From DATDMG01 sp036518955 (lineage in GTDB: Bacteria > Actinomycetota > Actinomycetes > Actinomycetales > Kineosporiaceae), in contig DATDMG010000355.1 in assembly GCA_036518955.1 (NCBI GenBank), positions 1 through 7,234 of the forward strand: a stretch of 7,234 nt of DNA. The letters are read 5' to 3'. Below, one piece after another: positions 1 to 5,091 of this stretch. Every line of letters begins with the position of its first letter. Position 1 is the first letter of the stretch. Below the pieces are notes generated by a model. It saw only the letters and a list, made by a program, of their open reading frames with translations. It was not told the origin of the DNA and did no database searches. A program made the translations under genes and the position numbers.

Positions 1-1972
1 CGCCGAGCGACCGCTGGTGGGGAAACGTCCCCTCCTCGAGGCCGGTGAGGAACACCACCGGGTACTCCAGGCCCTTGGCGGTGTGCAACGTCATCAGCGT
101 GACCACGCCGTCGTCCGCCGGAGGGGCGGCGTCGCGCAGACCGGCGACCGCCTCGTCCGGCACCTCGTCGGTGTCGGCCACGAGTGAGACCTGCTCCAGG
201 AAGTCCGAGAGCGAGCCGGCGGGGTTGGCCTCGTCGTACTGGGCGGCGACCGCGAGCAGCTCCGCCAGGTTCTCCAGCCGGGACTCGTCCTGCGGATCCT
301 GACTTTCGCGCAGCTCAGCGAGGTACCCGCTCTGCTCCAGCACCGCCTCGAGCACGGTGGCCACCGGGGTTGACGCATCGACGAGGGTACGAAGTGCGTC
401 CAACAGCCCGGTGAACGCCTGGACGGCGGTCACCGACCGGGTGGCGATCCCCGGCGCCTCCCCCGCCCGCAGCAGCGCCGCGTTGAACCCGATCCGCTCC
501 CGCTCGGCCAGCGCCGCCACACACGCCTCGGCCCGGTCGCCGATGCCCCGCTTGGGCACGTTGAGGACGCGCCGCAGGTTCACCGTGTCGTCGGGGTTCA
601 CCAGCACCCGCAGGTAGGCCAGGGCGTCCTTCACCTCGCGCCGCTCGTAGAACCGCGTGCCGCCGACGACCTTGTAGGGGACCCCGACCCGGACGAACAC
701 CTCCTCGAGCGCCCGGGACTGGGCGTTGGTGCGGTAGAACACCGCCACCTCTCCGTAGCGCACGCCCTCCCGGCGGTGCAGCCCGCCGATCTCCTCGGCG
801 ATGAAGGCGGCCTCGTCGTGCTCGGTGTCGCCGACGTAGCCGACGATCGGGGCGCCCGCGCCGGCGTCGGTCCAGAGCCGCTTCGGACGGCGGTCCGGGT
901 TGCGCTCGATGACGGCGTTCGCGGCCGAGAGGATCGTCTGGGTGGAACGGTAGTTCTGCTCCAGCAGGATGGCGGTGGCGTTCGGGTAGTCGCTCTCGAA
1001 CTCGATGATGTTGCGGATCGTGGCGCCGCGGAACGCGTAGATCGACTGGTCGGCGTCGCCGACGACGGTCAGTTCGGCCGGGGGCACCTGGTCGCCGCGC
1101 GGCACCTCGCCCGGCGCGGCGGTGCCCGCGGCTCGGCGCAGGTCGCGCTCGACGGTGGTCACGGCCTCCGTCAGCGACCCACCCACCAGCTCCCGGACGA
1201 GCACGTACTGCGCGTGGTTGGTGTCCTGGTACTCGTCGACGAGTACGTGCCGGAACCGCTGCCGGTACGTCGCCGCCACCTGGGGGAAGGCCTGCAGGAT
1301 GTTGACCGTCGTCATGATCAGGTCGTCGAAGTCCATCGCGTTCGCCTCGCGCAGGCGACGCTGGTAGCGGGAGTAGCATTCGGCGGCCACGCGCTCGGCG
1401 TGCGTGCGCTCAGCCACCCGGGAGGCGAACGTCTCGTCGTCGACGAGCTCGTTCTTCAGCGTCGAGACCTGGGCGCTGACGGCCCGCGGCGGGTACTTCT
1501 TCGGATCGAGGTCGAGCTCCCGGCAGACCTGGGCCATCAGACGCTGCGAGTCGGCCGCGTCGTAGATGGAGAAGTTCGAGCGCAACCCGACGCTCTTGGC
1601 CTCCCGGCGCAGGATGCGGACGCAGGCCGAGTGGAAGGTGGACACCCACATCGTCGCGGCCCTGGGCCCGATCAAGGACTCGACCCGCTGCCGCATCTCC
1701 CCCGCGGCCTTGTTGGTGAAGGTGATCGCCAGGATCTGGCCCGGCCGGACACCACGCGCGGCCAGCAGGTACGCGATGCGGTAGGTGAGCACCCGGGTCT
1801 TGCCGGATCCCGCCCCGGCGACCAGTAGCAGCGGGCCGCCCTCGTGCAGGACCGCCGCCCGCTGCTGCGGGTTCAGCCCCTCGAGCAGGGCGTCGACGTC
1901 GATCGCCGGGGCGGCCGCGGCGGCAGCGGGGACGGCGCCCGGAACGGACAGGTCATCGAACAAGGTGCTCAT
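1..1972 (-). CDS. pcrA: ATP-dependent DNA helicase PcrA/UvrD1, superfamily 1 (3' end outside window)
   Basis: Superfamily 1A 3'-5' DNA helicase acting in nucleotide excision repair, removal of recombinase filaments and replication-transcription conflicts. 657 residues are visible; actinobacterial members run to roughly 770-800, so about 110-140 C-terminal residues, including motif VI and the Tudor-like tail, lie beyond base 1. Visible motifs: Q-motif region GLNPQQRAAV (about 32-41), Walker A GAGSGKT (53-59, K58), motif Ia TFTNKAA, Walker B DEYQD (D246/E247), motif III GDADQSIYAFRGA (Q309), motif IV LEQNYRS (R342) and motif V TLHTAKGLE near residue 630. All key catalytic residues present are intact. 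A short Ala-rich stretch (16-21) precedes the helicase core. The ATG at 1972 is the first possible start, because an in-frame TAG lies 18 nt upstream. It has no good Shine-Dalgarno and its ATGA overlaps the stop of a 21-codon upstream ORF. The resemblance to mycobacterial UvrD1 is very close, so the assignment is secure. Confidence 0.97.
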   Translation of the reverse strand, partial: MSTLFDDLSVPGAVPAAAAAAPAIDVDALLEGLNPQQRAAVLHEGGPLLLVAGAGSGKTRVLTYRIAYLLAARGVRPGQILAITFTNKAAGEMRQRVESLIGPRAATMWVSTFHSACVRILRREAKSVGLRSNFSIYDAADSQRLMAQVCRELDLDPKKYPPRAVSAQVSTLKNELVDDETFASRVAERTHAERVAAECYSRYQRRLREANAMDFDDLIMTTVNILQAFPQVAATYRQRFRHVLVDEYQDTNHAQYVLVRELVGGSLTEAVTTVERDLRRAAGTAAPGEVPRGDQVPPAELTVVGDADQSIYAFRGATIRNIIEFESDYPNATAILLEQNYRSTQTILSAANAVIERNPDRRPKRLWTDAGAGAPIVGYVGDTEHDEAAFIAEEIGGLHRREGVRYGEVAVFYRTNAQSRALEEVFVRVGVPYKVVGGTRFYERREVKDALAYLRVLVNPDDTVNLRRVLNVPKRGIGDRAEACVAALAERERIGFNAALLRAGEAPGIATRSVTAVQAFTGLLDALRTLVDASTPVATVLEAVLEQSGYLAELRESQDPQDESRLENLAELLAVAAQYDEANPAGSLSDFLEQVSLVADTDEVPDEAVAGLRDAAPPADDGVVTLMTLHTAKGLEYPVVFLTGLEEGTFPHQRSLG

Positions 1973-2034
1973 GGTCCGGCCAGCCTACGTGCCACCGCCG
2001 ACAGCCACGCGCAGGCGGCGACGATACAGTGCAC
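1969..2034 (-). CDS. possible 21-codon leader peptide overlapping the pcrA start
   Basis: A short ORF starting with GTG reads MHCIVAACAWLSAVARRLAGP and ends in TGA, which shares the ATGA tetranucleotide with the pcrA start codon. An AAGGA-like Shine-Dalgarno lies about 10 nt before the GTG (near 2045-2049), while pcrA itself has none that is convincing. This arrangement would allow translational coupling of pcrA to a leader peptide. The peptide has no recognisable domain. Against it: it is very short, the spacing of the Shine-Dalgarno is long, and a 4-nt overlap can occur by chance. Confidence 0.22.
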   Translation of the reverse strand: MHCIVAACAWLSAVARRLAGP

Positions 2035-2076
2035 CCCGAAGGGATCCTTTCTTGAGCGGCGTCAGTCTCAGCACGA

Positions 2077-2092
2077 TGTGGTAAACTGCACA
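2077..2092. promoter_or_regulatory. CRP/GlxR-like operator, TGTG-N8-CACA
   Basis: The 16-bp sequence TGTGGTAAACTGCACA has the outer half-sites TGTG and CACA with 8-bp spacing, the geometry of CRP-family sites in actinobacteria (consensus TGTGA-N6-TCACA). The inner A and T of the consensus are both G here, so it is a degenerate match. It overlaps the proposed -10 box of the pcrA promoter and lies 23 bp upstream of the -35 box of the SatD-like gene. On the plus strand it also contains TGG-TAAACT, which resembles an extended -10 element, although no matching -35 box is visible at 17-18 bp. Confidence 0.35.
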
Positions 2093-2110
2093 TGCGGGAT
2101 GCAAGGTCAA
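2083..2110 (-). promoter_or_regulatory. candidate pcrA promoter
   Basis: On the minus strand TTGACC (2110-2105) is followed after 16 bp by CAGTTT (2088-2083), a fair match to housekeeping sigma -35 and -10 boxes. A transcript would start near 2076 and have a leader of about 100 nt before the pcrA ATG, including the possible 21-codon leader ORF. The -35 box is the left arm of the inverted repeat shared with the divergent promoter. The -10 box lies inside the CRP-like site, so binding there would be expected to repress. Confidence 0.4.
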
Positions 2111-2119
2111 TATCTTGAC
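2106..2119. repeat. inverted repeat GTCAA-TATC-TTGAC between divergent promoters
   Basis: A perfect 5-bp inverted repeat with a 4-bp AT-rich centre. Each arm is itself the core of a -35 box: TTGACC reading left to pcrA and TTGACG reading right to the SatD-like gene. The octamer CTTGACGG recurs at 2114-2121 and 2142-2149, and CTTGAC again at 2161-2166. This could be simply two adjacent -35 boxes, or an operator, for example for the helix-turn-helix of the SatD-like protein; the latter is inference. Confidence 0.45.
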
Positions 2120-2150
2120 GGCCATAAGGAAAGCTCACAGACTTGACGGA
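2115..2150 (+). promoter_or_regulatory. promoter of the SatD-like operon, probably leaderless
   Basis: TTGACG (2115-2120), a 17-bp spacer, then CAGACT (2138-2143), close to the actinobacterial -10 pattern TANNNT. Six bases later comes the A of the ATG at 2150, exactly where transcription would begin. No Shine-Dalgarno lies at normal distance (AAGGA at 2126-2130 is 19 nt away), so a leaderless mRNA is the simplest reading and supports ATG 2150 as the start. An in-frame TGA at 2144-2146 excludes a longer product. Confidence 0.5.
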
Positions 2151-2791
2151 TGGTCGTTGTCTTGACTGTGGACCAGCAACGCAGCCGCCAAGGCCCTGAT
2201 CTTGTCGACGCCGCCCTGCAGCGCTTGGAGCGCTACCCGACGACGCGGCGCTTCGAACGCACCGCGGGTGATGAGTTCCAGGGGCTTCTCGAAGATCACA
2301 CCGCGGTGGTGGACACCATCCTCGACCTCGTGCGCGAGGGGCGCTGGAGCATCGGCATCGGCATCGGCGACGTCGAGCGTCCGCTGCCCGCCAGCACCCG
2401 GGCCGGCCGTGGGCCGGCGTTCCTCCTGGCCCGCGAGGCGGTCGCGGCGGCCAAGCGGTCCCCGCAGCACCTCGCCGTCCGGGCCGTCGACCAAGTGGCC
2501 GGCGACGACGCGGCCGCGCTGCTCGAGGTGCTCGCCGCCCTGCTGCGCAGCCGGACACCCCAGGCCTGGCAGGCCATCGACCTGGTCGAACCGGGGCACC
2601 CGCAGACCGAGGCGGCGGCCAAGCTCGGGATCTCCCGGCAGGCGGTGGGCCAGCGGCTGGCGGCCGGGCACTGGCGGGAGGAGCGCCTCGCCCGGCCGGC
2701 GCTCCGCAGGCTGTTCGAGCGGGCGGACACGCTGTCCGTCGCCCAGCGGCTCACCGGTGCCGACCGCACTCCCGAGCACATCGGCCCGTGA
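2150..2791 (+). CDS. SatD-like protein with C-terminal helix-turn-helix
   Basis: 213 residues. The N-terminal part resembles the SatD family. Strand one VVVLTVDQQRSR (2-13) matches the family pattern GDxxxSR with D8, S12 and R13 kept. FERTAGDEFQGLL (35-47) is the family hallmark GDEFQ, with D41 and E42. A Gly-rich strand SIGIGIGDVE (67-76) follows, then an Ala-rich helix with AFLLAREAVAAAK (90-102). The two acidic positions, D8 and D41/E42, are placed as in palm-type nucleotide cyclases, so a nucleotide-binding or cyclase-like fold is possible, but this is inference; SatD biochemistry is poorly known. Residues 151-172 (PQTEAAAKLGISRQAVGQRL) form a clear helix-turn-helix, so DNA binding, possibly autoregulation, is likely. 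The stop overlaps the GTG of the membrane protein gene by 4 nt, indicating that the two products are made and probably act together. The family call rests on motif recognition only. Confidence 0.75.
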   Translation: MVVVLTVDQQRSRQGPDLVDAALQRLERYPTTRRFERTAGDEFQGLLEDHTAVVDTILDLVREGRWSIGIGIGDVERPLPASTRAGRGPAFLLAREAVAAAKRSPQHLAVRAVDQVAGDDAAALLEVLAALLRSRTPQAWQAIDLVEPGHPQTEAAAKLGISRQAVGQRLAAGHWREERLARPALRRLFERADTLSVAQRLTGADRTPEHIGP

Positions 2792-3342
2792 CCGCCGCAG
2801 CCCTCGCCCTGCTCGCCCTGCTGGCCGCCCTGTCGCTGCCCTTCTGGCGCGACCTGCCGGTGATCCGGCGGTTCCGGCTGCGGGCCGGACTGGTGCTGGC
2901 GATCGCGGTCGGCCTGCTCGCCCTCGCCGCGTGGTTCGCGATCAACGGTCCGGGCCGCAACCGGACCGCGCGAGAACTGGCGATCGCGCTGTCGATCGTG
3001 GCCTCGCTGGCGGCGGGCGGCCCGGTGGCGAAGGCCCTGCTCCGGCTGGCGGACCGCGGGACGCCGGCGTCGCCCCAGGGTCCGGCGCGGACCACGCTCC
3101 TCACCGGCGGCGCCTGGATCGGGGCCCTGGAACGCATCGCCGTCACCACCACGCTCCTGGCCCGGTGGCCGGACGGACTCGCGCTGATCCTCGCGGTGAA
3201 GGGCCTCGGCCGGTATCCGGAACTCCGCAACGCCGGGTATGCCGACCAGTCCGCGATCGCCGAACGGTTCATCATCGGCACGTTCGCCAGCGCCCTGTGG
3301 GCGGCCGCCTGTGCCGGCGTAGGACTGGAGCTGCTCCGCTGA
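2788..3342 (+). CDS. multi-pass membrane protein partner of the SatD-like protein (DUF3307-like C-terminus)
   Basis: 184 residues, starting at GTG within the GTGA overlap with the SatD-like gene, so translationally coupled to it. Hydrophobic segments are seen at about 4-20, 32-53, 63-80, 112-135 and 160-180. A charged loop at about 85-103 separates the N-terminal three helices from the C-terminal part. The C-terminal half carries GGAWIGALER (107-116), K138, R142 and AERFIIGTF (158-166). This matches my recollection of the conserved C-terminal block of DUF3307 membrane proteins (G..IG.LER, A.K...R, AE.F.IGT), which are often encoded beside SatD in Firmicutes and Bacteroidota. The N-terminal region does not obviously match DUF3307. 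Function unknown; it may anchor the SatD-like protein or be its membrane effector. It ends 14 bp from the convergent PspC gene with no visible terminator between. Confidence 0.7.
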   Translation: MTAAALALLALLAALSLPFWRDLPVIRRFRLRAGLVLAIAVGLLALAAWFAINGPGRNRTARELAIALSIVASLAAGGPVAKALLRLADRGTPASPQGPARTTLLTGGAWIGALERIAVTTTLLARWPDGLALILAVKGLGRYPELRNAGYADQSAIAERFIIGTFASALWAAACAGVGLELLR

Positions 3343-3356
3343 CGGCCCGCACCGGG

Positions 3357-3566
3357 TCACTCCGACGGCATCAGGATCCACAGGACGGGGTAGATCAGGA
3401 TCTGGCTGCCGGGGATCACCATCAGCAGGACGACGAAGATGATCCTGGCCAGCCACGGATCGAGGCCGAAGCGCCGGCCGAGCCCGGCGCACACCCCGCC
3501 GATCACCCGGCCCCGCCGGGGTCGGACCAGGCCCTGCCTGCTGAATGCCTGCTGCACGCTGTTCAT
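3357..3566 (-). CDS. PspC-domain membrane protein
   Basis: 69 residues that are nearly all one PspC domain. After an N-terminal tail comes RPRRGRVIGGVCAGLGRRFG, with the family signature of a basic patch followed by GGVxAGLG, then DPWLARIIFVVLL and a hydrophobic helix ending YPVLWILMPSE, the usual PspC closing. PspC proteins sit in the cytoplasmic membrane and sense or transmit envelope stress; in actinobacteria small solo copies are common and mostly uncharacterised. I choose ATG 3566 because GGGAG lies 8 nt upstream. A GTG at 3575 would add three residues but sits directly on that Shine-Dalgarno. The histidine kinase at the right end of the window carries a second PspC domain, so the two may share a signal. 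Convergent with the SatD operon, divergent from the deacetylase gene. Confidence 0.9.
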   Translation of the reverse strand: MNSVQQAFSRQGLVRPRRGRVIGGVCAGLGRRFGLDPWLARIIFVVLLMVIPGSQILIYPVLWILMPSE

Positions 3567-3632
3567 CCGTCGCACTCCCGTCTACGGTTGCCTCCCCCGA
3601 GGGGGCGGGAAGGTCGCGTCGACCGTCCCCTC

Positions 3633-3673
3633 GATGGTCCGCCCGGGACGTCCCCGGAACATCCGGGACCATC
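3633..3673. repeat. inverted repeat in the PspC/deacetylase intergenic region
   Basis: GATGGTCC (3633-3640) and GGACCATC (3666-3673) form a perfect 8-bp inverted repeat around a 25-nt spacer, extendable by 3 bp with a 3-nt bulge. The spacer contains the perfect 10-bp palindrome GGGACGTCCC (3645-3654). CGTCCC recurs four times in the same stretch (3624, 3649, 3681, 3692), and a CCCCC-GA-GGGGG hairpin lies at 3594-3605. The rest of the 238-bp gap 3567-3804 holds no gene that I can support. The repeats could be an operator for either divergent gene or mRNA structure. Confidence 0.35.
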
Positions 3674-3790
3674 CCCCGACCGTCCCTGAGCCGTCCCCGA
3701 GACGCTCCGCGCGGGCTCGGGGCCGGGTCGCCGGTTCAGCAGGGATCGCCGCAGTCGCGGGTTCGGCGCGCCCGGAAGCGACAGAAAACC

Positions 3791-3796
3791 TACGAT
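3791..3796 (+). promoter_or_regulatory. -10 box of the deacetylase gene, probable leaderless start
   Basis: TACGAT fits the actinobacterial -10 pattern TANNNT and sits 8 nt before the GTG at 3805, placing the transcription start at or beside the start codon. The -35 region 17 bp upstream (GCGCCC) is not recognisable. No Shine-Dalgarno precedes any of the possible starts (GTG at 3799, 3805, 3826). Confidence 0.4.
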
Positions 3797-3804
3797 CGGT
3801 GCTC

Positions 3805-4527
3805 GTGCCGCTCGACGACTCCCAGGTGAGCAGAATCCTCGCCGTCGCCGCTCATCCCGACGACCTCGACTTCGGCGCCGGCGGCACGATCGCCGGCTGG
3901 GCGGACGCCGGGATCCAGGTGACCTACCTTCTGTGCACGCGGGGCGACCAGGGCGGATTCGACGAGACGCCGCGGGAGCGGATACCGGTCATCCGGGAGA
4001 AGGAGCAGCGGGCGGCCGCCGAGGCGTTGGGCGTGACGGGTGTCCAGTTCCTGGAGGGCTTCCGGGACGGCTGGCTCGAACCCACCCACGAGCTGCAGCG
4101 GGAGATCGTCCGGGTGATCCGGCAGCTCCGGCCCGACCGGATGCTGATCCAGTCGCCCGAGCGCAACTGGGACCGGATCCACGCCAGCCATCCCGACCAC
4201 CTGGCGGCGGGTGAGGCTGCCGTCCGGGCCATCTACCCCGCCGCCCGCAACCCCTTCTCATACCCCGAGCTGCTGGCGGACGAGGGCCTCGAGCCCTGGG
4301 TCGTGCCGGAGACGTGGGTGATGGCTCACCCGGGGGCGAGGCACACGGTCGACATCACCGGCGCGTTCGCCCGCAAGGTCGAGGCACTGCAGGCCCACCA
4401 CAGCCAGACGTCGCACCTGGCCGACCTCGAGGGCATGCTGCGCGGCTGGGGCCGCCGGACGGCGGAGCAGGCGGGATGGCCGGACGGCGTCCTGGCAGAG
4501 GTCTTCACGGTCATCACCACCGGGTGA
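3805..4527 (+). CDS. PIG-L/LmbE-family zinc-dependent deacetylase
   Basis: 240 residues from GTG 3805. Enzymes of this family remove N-acetyl groups from GlcNAc-type sugars on small molecules, lipids or thiol precursors; MshB and Mca of mycothiol metabolism are relatives. The Rossmann-like N-terminus ILAVAAHPDDLDFGAGGT holds the metal motif AHPDD (H17, D19, D20: zinc ligands and catalytic base). A second motif, SHPDH (H129-H132), supplies the remaining His ligand. Downstream VMAHPGARHTVDIT and the helix with HHSQTSHL (near 194-201) are typical of the family. It is shorter than MshB or Mca (about 290-300), so it is probably neither, and the substrate is unknown. The frame is open far upstream, but that part is low-complexity and lacks family similarity; homologs as I recall begin just before the SRILAVAAHPDD strand. 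GTG 3805 is chosen from the -10 box; GTG 3826 is the main alternative. No signal peptide, so cytosolic. Confidence 0.92.
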   Translation: MPLDDSQVSRILAVAAHPDDLDFGAGGTIAGWADAGIQVTYLLCTRGDQGGFDETPRERIPVIREKEQRAAAEALGVTGVQFLEGFRDGWLEPTHELQREIVRVIRQLRPDRMLIQSPERNWDRIHASHPDHLAAGEAAVRAIYPAARNPFSYPELLADEGLEPWVVPETWVMAHPGARHTVDITGAFARKVEALQAHHSQTSHLADLEGMLRGWGRRTAEQAGWPDGVLAEVFTVITTG

Positions 4528-4547
4528 GGGCCCTTGCCGGCGCCCTC
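4526..4547. terminator. weak hairpin between convergent genes
   Basis: GAGGGC (4526-4531) and GCCCTC (4542-4547) form a 6-bp perfect stem with a 10-nt loop, overlapping the deacetylase stop codon and lying 7 bp from the stop of the convergent membrane protein gene. There is no T-run on either strand. It might act as a bidirectional terminator, since many actinobacterial terminators lack a U-tract, but the stem is short. Confidence 0.25.
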
Positions 4548-4553
4548 GCAGCC

Positions 4554-4907
4554 TCACAGCCAGAGCGCGGCCACCAGGACGTTGACGATGGCGAGCCCAC
4601 CGATCGCGTGGATCATCCCCGTGGGGGCCTTCTCGGTGTTGGCCCGCTGGAGCCAGGCAAGGACGGTGACGACCAGCGCGATCAGGAGCTTCACCCCGAC
4701 CGCGGCGTTGTTCAGCGGCCCCGCATCCGGCAGCGCGCCCGACTGCCGGATCCCCACCAGCGCCAGCCCGGTGACCAGCTGGGTGGCGGCGCCGTAACGG
4801 AACGCTGGGATCGACCGCGGCTCGCGCAGCACCACGAAGAAGCCGCCGACGATGGCGGCCATGCCGAGCAGGTGGGCGGCGAGGATCAGGTCGTAGACGA
4901 CGGACAT
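4554..4907 (-). CDS. four-helix integral membrane protein of unknown function
   Basis: 117 residues, start ATG 4907. Four hydrophobic segments are visible at about 4-26, 36-54, 68-86 and 97-115, with short loops; the helix 1-2 loop (REPRSIPAFRYG) is basic, and a further basic stretch WLQRANTEK lies between helices 3 and 4, suggesting N-out/C-out topology with these loops in the cytosol. His12 in helix 1 (AAHLLGM) and His100 in helix 4 could be buried metal or haem ligands, but this is speculation. The frame continues upstream to a possible 174-residue form, but that extension is non-hydrophobic, Arg/Gly-rich and crosses the promoter and hairpin region, so I reject it. I do not recognise the family beyond 'conserved actinobacterial membrane protein'. 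It sits on the same strand as the two-component genes but is separated from them by 184 bp with hairpins and its own -10 box, so it is probably a separate unit. Confidence 0.75.
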   Translation of the reverse strand: MSVVYDLILAAHLLGMAAIVGGFFVVLREPRSIPAFRYGAATQLVTGLALVGIRQSGALPDAGPLNNAAVGVKLLIALVVTVLAWLQRANTEKAPTGMIHAIGGLAIVNVLVAALWL

Positions 4908-4914
4908 GCCGGGC

Positions 4915-4920
4915 ACCCTA
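4915..4920 (-). promoter_or_regulatory. -10 box of the four-helix membrane protein gene, probable leaderless start
   Basis: TAGGGT on the minus strand (4920-4915) lies 7 nt before the ATG at 4907, which would place the transcription start on the first base of the start codon. A -35 box is weak at best (CTTGGG about 16 bp upstream). No Shine-Dalgarno is visible at normal distance. Confidence 0.38.
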
Positions 4921-5008
4921 CTGGTACCGCCGGACCCCCAAGGACACCGCTCACACTCCCGGCGTTCCCTCGTCCCGGCGGCAGGTACACCGAGGACCGG
5001 ACGTTCGT

Positions 5009-5066
5009 GCGGATCCGCCACGATCCGCCCACCGACCCCGGCGACGGGGGTTCCGTGGCGGGGTCG
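5009..5066 (-). terminator. two tandem hairpins after the response regulator gene
   Basis: Reading in the direction of the two-component genes, the first hairpin is a perfect 8-bp stem, CGACCCCG (5033-5040) with CGGGGTCG (5059-5066), and an 18-nt loop. The second is a perfect 7-bp stem, GCGGATC (5009-5015) with GATCCGC (5022-5028), and a 6-nt loop. They begin 26 nt past the regulator stop. There is no T-tract, so this is a candidate GC-rich actinobacterial terminator rather than a classical one. A smaller triple repeat ACAGC-C-GCTGT-TC-ACAGC (5081-5098) overlaps the stop codon. Confidence 0.4.
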
Positions 5067-5091
5067 CAGCACACCCACCGACAGCCGCTGT

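Noticed and set aside
315..1379. Long minus-strand frame (354 residues) inside the helicase gene, and the 350-residue plus-strand frame at 776-1828
   Set aside because: Both are out-of-frame shadows of pcrA with composition skewed to Arg/Gly/Pro and no domain; pcrA motifs run unbroken in their own frame.
3656..3684. GGAAC (3656-3660) with CGTC (3681-3684) as an ECF-sigma promoter
   Set aside because: The 20-bp spacer is longer than the usual 15-18 bp and no gene start fits it; it is likely chance in GC-rich repeats.
2202..3689. 495-residue plus-strand frame and 458-residue minus-strand frame (2296-3672) over the SatD operon and PspC gene
   Set aside because: Low-complexity Arg/Pro/Ala translations that span three real genes on both strands; GC-driven absence of stops.
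3439..3804. A 122-residue N-terminal extension of the deacetylase
   Set aside because: It overlaps the oppositely oriented PspC gene and is low-complexity Arg/Pro/Ser. Family similarity begins only at the SRILAVAAHPDD strand.
4554..5078. A 174-residue form of the four-helix membrane protein
   Set aside because: The extra N-terminal 57 residues are non-hydrophobic and cross the -10 box and the tandem hairpins.
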